From positions 1 through 64,000 of the forward strand of contig JBAYIE010000016.1 of the NCBI GenBank assembly GCA_041665785.1: DNA of 64,000 bases. Reading direction: 5' to 3'. Made by a program: the position numbers and the translations under genes. This document shows, piece after piece, positions 34,317 through 40,598 of the stretch. Under the pieces are notes generated by a model. The model was not told where the DNA came from, searched no databases, and saw only the letters and a program-made list of their open reading frames with translations. The number at the start of each line of letters is the position of its first letter. Position 1 is the stretch's first letter. The stretch comes from JBAYIE01 sp041665785 (lineage in GTDB: Bacteria; Bacteroidota; Bacteroidia; UKL13-3).

Positions 34317-35126
34317 ATGTTATGTGCAGGGTTTGCGGTAATTTTGTTGTCCAAACTCATTCTATTGTCAACAACATATTCCAGCGGTATTGTATTATCT
34401 GGCGGAGGAGCCAGAGGTTTCGCGCATATCGGTGTGCTCAAAGCGCTGAATGAGAAGGGTATTTTCCCTGAAATCATCTCTGCCGTCAGCGCCGGATCGA
34501 TCATTGGGGCACTCTATGCGGATAAAAAGCACCCGGATCAAATTTTCGAAATCTTGTCGCAACTGGATCTTTTCCGCATGTTGAGCTTAAACCGTCCGCG
34601 TTTTGGTATGTTAAGGGCAAAGGGTATTTATCAGGTCTTACAAAAACATCTGAGCGTATCAAATCTGGAAGAACTTTCAATTCCGCTGATCATCTCTGCC
34701 ACCAATTTCACAAAAGCGCAAACAGAATATTTTAACCGCGGTAATATTATTGATGCGGTTATGGCATCATCTGCCATTCCGTTGGTTATCAAACCTCATA
34801 TCTCCAACGGACAAATGTATGTCGACGGAGGATTGATGAATAACCTCCCTGTTGAACCCTTGGTGGATCATTGTGCCCGGGTGATTGGTGTGAATGTAAA
34901 CCCCATTCAGGATGAAAATAATTTCCACTCTTACCGCAACTTTGCTGATCGGGTTCTTCATCTCGCCATTCGAGCAAATGTTAAAAACAATATTGGTCGT
35001 TGCCAACTTTATCTTGAGCCTCCCGGTTTAATGAACTACAACCTTTTCCGCATTTCATCGGCGCACGAAATTTTTCAAATTGGGTACGAATACACCTTAA
35101 AGATGCTCGATAAACATGAATCTTGA
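34317..35126 (+). CDS. Patatin-like phospholipase
   Basis: A 269-residue patatin-fold lipid hydrolase with the oxyanion loop SGGGARG (28-34), nucleophile S58 in ISAVSAGS, and catalytic aspartate in YVDGGLMNN. The usual G-x-S-x-G reads A-x-S-x-G here, an uncommon variant. ATG 34317 gives a short hydrophobic lead; but TAATTTTG, a perfect -7 box, lies inside that lead at 34339-34346, so the true start may be TTG 34365, giving MSTTYSSGIVLSGGG, which is closer to typical relatives. Lipid acyl hydrolysis is inferred from the fold. Confidence 0.88.
   Translation: MLCAGFAVILLSKLILLSTTYSSGIVLSGGGARGFAHIGVLKALNEKGIFPEIISAVSAGSIIGALYADKKHPDQIFEILSQLDLFRMLSLNRPRFGMLRAKGIYQVLQKHLSVSNLEELSIPLIISATNFTKAQTEYFNRGNIIDAVMASSAIPLVIKPHISNGQMYVDGGLMNNLPVEPLVDHCARVIGVNVNPIQDENNFHSYRNFADRVLHLAIRANVKNNIGRCQLYLEPPGLMNYNLFRISSAHEIFQIGYEYTLKMLDKHES
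34339..34346 (+). promoter_or_regulatory. Possible -7 box TAATTTTG inside the patatin 5' end
   Basis: Exact TAnnTTTG match located 22 nt inside the longest reading frame and 18 nt before an in-frame TTG at 34365. If used, the longer N-terminus is not translated. It could also be a chance match. Confidence 0.35.
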
Positions 35127-35222
35127 GACAAGATCTACAAATCGAATTCTGAAATGCAATTGCTTGAATGTTACATTGCAAGTGAAAGCTCAACACAATT
35201 AAATCGCATTTCTGAAATGGGT

Positions 35223-35579
35223 GGATTAGCTGCGCTGATCCGCTGTGAAGCGTGAAGTCACAATGTTAAAAAATGCCAACTAACGTTGGCATACTTTTTT
35301 TATAGCCAGATTTCTGCATTCAAGCAAGCTTGACTTTGGTAACGGATTAGCTGCGCTGATCCGCTGTGAAGCGTGAAGTCACAATGATAAAAAAAATGCC
35401 AACTTGGGTTGGCATACTTTTTTTATGGCCAAATTTCTGCATTCAAGCAAGCTTGACTTTGGTAACGGATTAGCTGCGCTGATCCGCTGTGAAGCGTGAA
35501 GTCATAATGATAAAAAAAATGCCAACTTGGGTTGGCATACTTTTTTTATGGCCAGATTTCTGCATTCAAGCAAGCTTGA
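35223..35579. repeat. Three tandem ~122-bp hairpin-rich repeats
   Basis: Copies start at 35223, 35344 and 35467 (periods 121 and 123 bp); the third is cut short at about 35579. Each unit holds three potential hairpins: GGATTAGC/GCTGATCC with loop TGC, TGTGA/TCACA, and ATGCCAAC/GTTGGCAT followed by AC and T7. Copies 2 and 3 differ by only a couple of bases. The last hairpin has loop TAAC in copy 1 and TTGG in copies 2 and 3 with its stem unchanged. No protein is encoded. The block fills most of the 647-bp gap between the patatin and DUF4920 genes; 35127-35222 before it shows nothing I can name. Confidence 0.85.
35273..35301 (+). terminator. Terminator-like hairpin of repeat copy 1
   Basis: Stem ATGCCAAC/GTTGGCAT, loop TAAC, then AC and T7; an A-run precedes it, so it may act on both strands. 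It would end the patatin transcript. The same element recurs at 35396-35424 and 35519-35547 in the next two copies. Confidence 0.7.
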
Positions 35580-35604
35580 TGCAGAAATCTGGCCATAAAA
35601 AAAG
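35540..35604. repeat. Long near-perfect palindrome
   Basis: The end of repeat copy 3 (CTTTTTTTATGGCCAGATTT onward) is followed, after a central AA at 35572-35573, by its own reverse complement ending CCATAAAAAAAG. The arms are about 31-32 bp with a single one-base bulge. This is an inverted partial duplication of the repeat's 3' end. Confidence 0.85.
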
Positions 35605-35625
35605 CCCCGTTCCCAGGGCTTTTTA
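35597..35625 (-). terminator. Rho-independent terminator of tRNA-Cys
   Basis: Stem AGCCC/GGGCT with an 8-nt loop, with T-rich tails on both sides; on the minus strand it lies 11 bp downstream of the tRNA-Cys 3' end. Confidence 0.75.
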
Positions 35626-35635
35626 TCATTTATTG

Positions 35636-35706
35636 AGGTACCGAGCGGATTCAAACCGCTGTACAAGGTTTTGCAGACCTCTGCCTAGTCTCTCGGCCAC
35701 GGTACC
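35636..35706 (-). tRNA. tRNA-Cys (GCA)
   Basis: Read on the minus strand, a 71-nt cloverleaf: acceptor GGTACCG/CGGTACC, D stem GCC/GGC, anticodon stem GAGGT/ACCTT with loop CTGCAAA (anticodon GCA), T arm AGCGG-TTTGAAT-CCGCT, and discriminator U73, which is the identity base for tRNA-Cys. The CCA end is not encoded. A -7 promoter box precedes it and a hairpin terminator follows. Confidence 0.96.
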
Positions 35707-35713
35707 AATGCAG

Positions 35714-35721
35714 CAAATATA
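35714..35721 (-). promoter_or_regulatory. -7 promoter box TATATTTG for tRNA-Cys
   Basis: Exact TAnnTTTG match on the minus strand, 7 nt upstream of the first base of the mature tRNA, so transcription would start at or within a base or two of it. Confidence 0.6.
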
Positions 35722-35773
35722 GGTTTTTTCCTGACTTACTCTAAATTCGAAGAATAATTAAGCCCCTTTTCTC

Positions 35774-36253
35774 ATGAAAAATTCACTCCTTTATTTTTGT
35801 CTTTTGTTCTTGATTTCCTGCGGACAAACACCTCAGCAACCTGCAACAGAAGCCATTTCTGCGAATGCAACCTATTACGGTGAAAAGATAACAGCAGACA
35901 GCGTTATTCAGATTGATGAACTCGCTCAGCTGATGGGTGATCAAACTGAAATCGCCATTAAACTCAAAGGGCCCGTAGAAAAGATTTGTCAGAAAAAAGG
36001 ATGTTGGATGGACCTGCGAAAAGAAGATGGTAGTACCATGCGGGTAACGTTTAAAGATTATGGATTTTTTATGCCGAAAGACGGTGCCGGGAAAACCGCC
36101 ATTGTACGTGGTATTGCAAAAATTGAAGAAACCTCTGTAGCTGATTTGCAGGAATACGCCCGCGATGCAGGCAAAAGCGAAGCCGAAGTAAATGCAATTA
36201 CAACACCAGAAAAGGAACTGGTTTTTGAAGCAGATGGCGTTATTCTTCAGTAA
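35774..36253 (+). CDS. DUF4920 lipoprotein
   Basis: A 159-residue lipoprotein: signal with lipobox LISC16, then a domain that I recognise as DUF4920. It has the conserved cysteine pair C-x4-C in EKICQKKGCWMDL and the FKDYGFFMPKD strand. The family has an OB-like fold of unknown role; the paired cysteines suggest metal binding or a disulfide. The next gene, a CxxCH lipoprotein, starts 20 bp before its stop, so the two are translationally coupled. Confidence 0.85.
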   Translation: MKNSLLYFCLLFLISCGQTPQQPATEAISANATYYGEKITADSVIQIDELAQLMGDQTEIAIKLKGPVEKICQKKGCWMDLRKEDGSTMRVTFKDYGFFMPKDGAGKTAIVRGIAKIEETSVADLQEYARDAGKSEAEVNAITTPEKELVFEADGVILQ

Positions 36254-36725
36254 AACTGCACTTGCTTCTTGTATGCCGCTTCTTCTGATGGCAGGATGGG
36301 CATGCAATACAAGCGAAAAAAAAGCTGCAAAAATTGCTCAGGCATCCAGGGATTCAGCCGAAGCCTGTACCCCTATCAAAGATCCGAATAACCCGAAACC
36401 CATGGCGCTTATGATGCGTCAGATGGCAACGAATGCGGATAGTATCCGTGCGGGAATTTTGATGGGTATAATTCCTGATTCATTGAAGTATCCGTTCCTG
36501 CGATTTTATCTGGTTGAACCAACGGATCCCGGTGTTTTAGAACCTCAGTTTTTCGAAAACGCACGCTTGTATCAGCAAGCTTACAGGTCATTGATGAATA
36601 CCGACAAGGCTGAGATGATCAATGCTTATAATGCAACTATTGCGGCCTGTATTAACTGCCATCAACGGTATTGCAGCGGACCGCTGAAACGCATCAACAA
36701 ACTTCCGATTACCGGATTACCTTAG
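36234..36725 (+). CDS. CxxCH (haem c-like) lipoprotein
   Basis: A 163-residue protein. Starting at ATG 36234 gives a lipoprotein-type signal (MALFFSKTALAS...AGWAC) with the lipobox cysteine at about residue 24. Near the C-terminus is a single C-I-N-C-H haem c attachment motif followed by QRYCSGPLKRINKL, a tail I associate with small monohaem proteins of the DUF3365/Tll0287 kind. It overlaps the DUF4920 gene by 20 bp. A role in periplasmic electron transfer or haem sensing is possible but only inferred. Confidence 0.72.
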   Translation: MALFFSKTALASCMPLLLMAGWACNTSEKKAAKIAQASRDSAEACTPIKDPNNPKPMALMMRQMATNADSIRAGILMGIIPDSLKYPFLRFYLVEPTDPGVLEPQFFENARLYQQAYRSLMNTDKAEMINAYNATIAACINCHQRYCSGPLKRINKLPITGLP

Positions 36726-36730
36726 CGAAG

Positions 36731-37660
36731 TTAGCTGGTTCTTCCGGCTAAAAGGTACATTACCGCCATACGCGTTGCTACCCCGTTTTCTACCTGATCC
36801 AGAATGATGGAGTGGCGAGAATCTGCTACATCACTGGTAATTTCTACTCCACGGTTGATGGGTCCCGGGTGCATGATCACCAATTCTTTATTCAGTGAAT
36901 CGAGGCGTTCGCGGTTTAGTCCATACAACATGGTGTACTCGCGCAATGATGGAAAATATTTGATATCCTGCCGTTCAAGTTGAATGCGCAACATATTCGC
37001 CACATCACACCAGGCAAGCGCTTTCATGAGGTCGGTTTCTACCTTCACGCCCAGACTCGCGATATGTTTTGGAATCAGCGTGGTTGGTCCGCAAACCATA
37101 ACCTCGGCACCCAGTTTTTTGAGACAGAAAATGTTGGATATGGCAACGCGCGAGTGCAGAATATCTCCCACAATAACTACTTTCTTTCCTTTCACCTGTC
37201 CGAGTTTTTCGCGGATCGAGTAAGCATCAAGCAATGCCTGCGTCGGGTGTTCGTGCGTGCCATCCCCGGCATTGATGATCTGCGCATCAATATGTTTGGC
37301 CAAAAAGATACAGGCTCCCGGAGCAGGATGCCGCATCACCACCATATCCACCTTCATGCTGAGAATATTTTTAACCGTATCAACCAGTGTTTCTCCTTTG
37401 GATACCGACGAAGAAGAGGCAGAGAAATTAATCACATCGGCGCTAAGACGTTTTTGCGCCAGTTCGAAAGAAATACGCGTACGGGTTGAGTTTTCGAAGA
37501 AAATATTGGCAATCGTAACATCGCGTAGGGAAGGAACTTTTTTGATAGGCCGGTTGATGATGGCCTTGAAATTGTCGGAGGTTTCAAATACCAGTTCTAT
37601 GTCTTCTCTGGTGAGGTCTTTGATTCCGAGCAGGTGTTTCTGACTGAATTTCTTAATCAT
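36731..37660 (-). CDS. pyrB: Aspartate carbamoyltransferase catalytic subunit
   Basis: A 309-residue transcarbamylase joining carbamoyl phosphate and aspartate in pyrimidine synthesis. The carbamoyl-phosphate loop FFENSTRTRISFE (about 54-66), the SSSSVSKGET loop, VVMRHPAPG, DGTHEHPTQALLD and the aspartate-binding HPGPINRGVEI are all present. Length fits the PyrB family. It is the last gene of an EVE-pyrR-pyrB operon and starts 14 bp after pyrR. Confidence 0.96.
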   Translation of the reverse strand: MIKKFSQKHLLGIKDLTREDIELVFETSDNFKAIINRPIKKVPSLRDVTIANIFFENSTRTRISFELAQKRLSADVINFSASSSSVSKGETLVDTVKNILSMKVDMVVMRHPAPGACIFLAKHIDAQIINAGDGTHEHPTQALLDAYSIREKLGQVKGKKVVIVGDILHSRVAISNIFCLKKLGAEVMVCGPTTLIPKHIASLGVKVETDLMKALAWCDVANMLRIQLERQDIKYFPSLREYTMLYGLNRERLDSLNKELVIMHPGPINRGVEITSDVADSRHSIILDQVENGVATRMAVMYLLAGRTS

Positions 37661-37674
37661 GAATTTTTCCTTCT

Positions 37675-38220
37675 CTATTGGTTATCGGTTATGATATGCA
37701 CCAAATCCTGTTTGGCATTTTCTTTCCACTGTACTTTTACTTTGTCGTTGGAACGGGTATCCACAGCAATTCCCGTATAATCGGGTTGAATAGGTAAATG
37801 CCGGCTGAACCGGCGATCTACCAAAACAAGCAATTCTACACGTGTTGGTCTTCCGAAATCTGTCAACGCATCGAGTGCCGACCGAATGGTTCTGCCGGTA
37901 TACAGCACATCATCCACAATCACTATTTCTTTATCCTGAACGGTAAAATCAATGCGCATTTCATTGGGAACAATTTGTTCGTTGCCTCTGCGAAAATCGT
38001 CGCGGTAGAAAGCTACATCCAATTCACCGTATTGTACAGGCTCACCTCCCAATATTTCCGTGATGCGTTGATGAATGCGGCGGGACAGAAAAATTCCCCG
38101 GGGTTGTAAACCGATTAATGCCGTATTGCTGAAATCCCCATGATTCTCGATCAGCTCATAGCAGAGCCGGTCAATGATAATCTGAAGTTGTTTTTTTTCG
38201 AGGATAATTCTTCCGCTCAT
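37675..38220 (-). CDS. pyrR: PyrR regulator / uracil phosphoribosyltransferase
   Basis: A 181-residue type I phosphoribosyltransferase with the PRPP loop VIVDDVLYTGRTIRSALDAL and the ALIGLQPRGIFLSRRI segment typical of PyrR. PyrR binds UMP and attenuates pyr mRNA in Firmicutes; here it precedes pyrB by 14 bp, which fits control of pyrimidine genes, but I see no clear attenuator in the short leader. Its ATG overlaps the EVE stop by 4 bp. Confidence 0.93.
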   Translation of the reverse strand: MSGRIILEKKQLQIIIDRLCYELIENHGDFSNTALIGLQPRGIFLSRRIHQRITEILGGEPVQYGELDVAFYRDDFRRGNEQIVPNEMRIDFTVQDKEIVIVDDVLYTGRTIRSALDALTDFGRPTRVELLVLVDRRFSRHLPIQPDYTGIAVDTRSNDKVKVQWKENAKQDLVHIITDNQ

Positions 38221-38630
38221 GCGCTTGTTGACAATTGGATAATATAATCAAATTCTAATGGTTTCACGACCGATACGGAAAGCCGCGACAATCGTATCAA
38301 TTCAATCTGGCCGAGGTTCTTGTCTGCCTTTACCTGAGCAAGGGTTACCGACTTCTTTAATTTCTTCACCGGTTTGAGTTCAACTGCACTCCAGTCACCC
38401 ACTTTAGCCGTTGGATCCGGAAAATGTGTTTTTGAAACTTTGGCGATCCCCACAATTTCTTTCCCTTCATTGCTGTGGTACCACAATACCAGATCCCCTT
38501 TTTCCATTGCACGCAGATTATTCCGTGCCGCATAATTACGCACACCATCCCAAACAACATGTCCGTCCTTTACAAACTGACTCCAGCTGTAAACTTCAGG
38601 TTCCGACTTAACCAACCAGTATTTCATCAT
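38217..38630 (-). CDS. EVE domain protein
   Basis: A 137-residue PUA-like EVE domain: KYWLVKSEPEVYSW at the start, VVWDGVRNYAARNNLRAM, and GDLVLWYHSNEGKEIVGIAKV. EVE domains bind modified bases in DNA or RNA. It is the first gene of an operon with pyrR and pyrB (4-bp overlap). Two adjacent ATGs (38630 and 38627) are possible starts; a -7 box lies immediately upstream, so the message may be leaderless. Confidence 0.9.
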   Translation of the reverse strand: MMKYWLVKSEPEVYSWSQFVKDGHVVWDGVRNYAARNNLRAMEKGDLVLWYHSNEGKEIVGIAKVSKTHFPDPTAKVGDWSAVELKPVKKLKKSVTLAQVKADKNLGQIELIRLSRLSVSVVKPLEFDYIIQLSTSA

Positions 38631-38631
38631 T

Positions 38632-38639
38632 CAAACATA
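38632..38639 (-). promoter_or_regulatory. Possible -7 box TATGTTTG for EVE-pyrR-pyrB
   Basis: Exact TAnnTTTG match on the minus strand but only 1 nt from the first ATG at 38630. If used, translation would begin at or near the 5' end, perhaps at the second ATG. The nearby T-run of the rpsA terminator offers no clearer alternative. Confidence 0.3.
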
Positions 38640-38651
38640 CAGAATTCGGCA

Positions 38652-38686
38652 AAAAAAAATCCCAGTCGGTTGACCGGGATTTTTTC
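38652..38686 (-). terminator. Rho-independent terminator after rpsA
   Basis: On the minus strand A5, then a stem with outer arm ATCCC/GGGAT and inner arm GTC/GAC, then a long T-run. It lies 18 bp after the rpsA stop and separates rpsA from the EVE-pyr operon. Confidence 0.85.
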
Positions 38687-38704
38687 GATATGGATAATGT
38701 GCAA

Positions 38705-40507
38705 TTATTCACCTTTTTCCATTTTATCTTTCAGAGCAGAAAGTGCATCAATGTCTCCAAAGGTTGATTTCTCATTGGATTCGTTGATTTTCTTGGTGGC
38801 TTTAGAAACTTTTTCACGGTCTCCTTCTTTGCGTTTCACTTCTTCTACTTTCTTTTCTTCAGCATCAGCTCTCCATACCGAAGTATGAGAAACCACGATG
38901 CGTTTGTTTTCTTTATTGAACTCAGTCACTTTGAATTGAGCCAGTTCGTCTTCCTTAACGGTTTTCTTATCCTCTTTCTGCAATTGCTTGATCGGAGCAT
39001 AACCTTCAACACCATACGGAAGAGCGATAATAGCACTCTTATCTTCCACCTTCAGTACAGTACCATCATGGATGGAACCAACAGTAAAGATGGTTTCAAA
39101 AGTATCCCAAGGATTTTCGTCGAGTTGTTTATGTCCTAAGCTCAGGCGGCGGTTTTCCAGATCTACTTCCAGTACTACCACTTCCATTTCCTGATCTTTC
39201 TTCACAAATTCAGCCGGATGCTTAATTTTCTTGGTCCAGCTCAGATCTGAAACGTGCACCAGTCCATCCACACCTTCTTCGAGTTCAACGAATAATCCAT
39301 AGTTGGTCAGGTTACGTACAATGCCTTTGTGCTTGGATCCAACCGGATATTTCTCCATGATATTAACCCATGGATCTGCTTTCAGTTGTTTAATTCCAAG
39401 CGACATTTTACGTTCATCTTTATCCAACGTCAGTATCACCGCTTCGATTTCGTCGCCCAACTTCATAAAATCTGAAGGGTTACGCAGGTGTTGCGACCAG
39501 CTCATTTCTGAAACGTGGATCAAACCTTCTACACCCGCTGCGATTTCGAGGAATGCACCATAATCAGCGATATTCACGATCTTACCTTTTACTTTAGCTC
39601 CAATTTCCAGGTTAGCTGTTAAACTATCCCATGGATGTGAAGAAAGTTGTTTTAAGCCCAGTGAAATACGTTTCTTTTCGTCGTCGAAATCCAATACAAC
39701 CACATTGATTTTCTGATCCATCTTCAACACCTCTTCCGGATGATTGATGCGGCCCCATGAAATATCTGTGATATGTAACAAACCGTCTACACCACCCAAA
39801 TCGATGAATACACCGAATGAGGTCATGTTTTTAACAGTACCTTCCAGTACTTGTCCTTTTTCCAGTTTGGAAAGGATGTCGGATTTTTGAGCTTCTATAT
39901 CTTCTTCGATCAGCACTTTATGTGAGATTACCACGTTTTTGAAAACCTGGTTCACTTTTACCACCTTAAATGGCATGGTCTGACCAACATAAATATCATA
40001 ATCCTTAATCGGCTTGGTATCGATCTGAGATCCGGGAAGGAATGTATCCAGTCCCATTACATCTACCACCAATCCGCCTTTTGTACGCGATTTAACAAAT
40101 CCATGCACGATTTCATCATTCTCGTTTGCCTTCATGATGTTTTCCCAAGCCCGTTCGCTAACGGCTTTTTTGCGCGACAGGATCAGCTGACCCAATGCGT
40201 CTTCTTTTGTTTCGAGTAATACTTCTACCACATCCCCAACTTTTAATTCGGGCATGTCGCGAAACTCGGTGCGGGCGATCAAACCATCGGATTTAAATCC
40301 AATGTTCAGAACCACCTCTTTTTCGGTAAATCCTACTACGGTACCTTTTACAATCTCACGTTCGGTAATGGAACTGAGTGTGTTCTCGTACAACCCTTCG
40401 AGCCGGGCCTGCTCATCTTTTGAATACTTGCTGAAGCCTTCTTTGTCCATGCTCCAATCGAAGTCAGCTGCAGGTGCTGTTTGTGTGTTTTGATTTTCTT
40501 GTGTCAA
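38705..40507 (-). CDS. rpsA: 30S ribosomal protein S1
   Basis: A 600-residue S1 protein with an acidic N-terminus and six S1 RNA-binding domains; repeats such as VKNMTSFGVFIDLGGVDGLL, IADYGAFLEIAAGVEGLIHVS and LTNYGLFVELEEGVDGLVHVS are obvious. S1 helps mRNA bind the ribosome. The start is TTG 40507 (TQENQNTQTAPAADFDW), not ATG 40450, because a strong Shine-Dalgarno AAAGGAGAA lies 8-10 nt upstream of the TTG and the acidic lead resembles other Bacteroidota S1 N-termini. Both features are rare here and hint at autoregulation. Confidence 0.95.
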   Translation of the reverse strand: MTQENQNTQTAPAADFDWSMDKEGFSKYSKDEQARLEGLYENTLSSITEREIVKGTVVGFTEKEVVLNIGFKSDGLIARTEFRDMPELKVGDVVEVLLETKEDALGQLILSRKKAVSERAWENIMKANENDEIVHGFVKSRTKGGLVVDVMGLDTFLPGSQIDTKPIKDYDIYVGQTMPFKVVKVNQVFKNVVISHKVLIEEDIEAQKSDILSKLEKGQVLEGTVKNMTSFGVFIDLGGVDGLLHITDISWGRINHPEEVLKMDQKINVVVLDFDDEKKRISLGLKQLSSHPWDSLTANLEIGAKVKGKIVNIADYGAFLEIAAGVEGLIHVSEMSWSQHLRNPSDFMKLGDEIEAVILTLDKDERKMSLGIKQLKADPWVNIMEKYPVGSKHKGIVRNLTNYGLFVELEEGVDGLVHVSDLSWTKKIKHPAEFVKKDQEMEVVVLEVDLENRRLSLGHKQLDENPWDTFETIFTVGSIHDGTVLKVEDKSAIIALPYGVEGYAPIKQLQKEDKKTVKEDELAQFKVTEFNKENKRIVVSHTSVWRADAEEKKVEEVKRKEGDREKVSKATKKINESNEKSTFGDIDALSALKDKMEKGE

Positions 40508-40548
40508 GTTTTAAGTTCTCCTTTCGCTTAAAAAAGCGTGCAAACATA
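40508..40548 (-). promoter_or_regulatory. rpsA leader: -7 box, hairpin, Shine-Dalgarno
   Basis: On the minus strand, in order: TATGTTTG (40541-40548, exact -7 box), a small hairpin CGCTT-TTTT-AAGCG (40525-40538), then AAAGGAGAA (40516-40524) and the TTG start at 40507. The hairpin directly abuts the Shine-Dalgarno, a place where a folded leader or S1 itself could control ribosome access. No other gene in the window shows such a clear ribosome-binding site. Confidence 0.65.
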
Positions 40549-40598
40549 GGACAGGAAGTATAGAATTCCAAGGGATGGGTCAGGTTTTTTGCTTAAAA

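Noticed and set aside
35223..35604. CRISPR array or riboswitch in the repeat block
   Set aside because: Units are ~122 bp and nearly identical throughout, with no repeat-spacer alternation and no cas genes; no known riboswitch core is visible.
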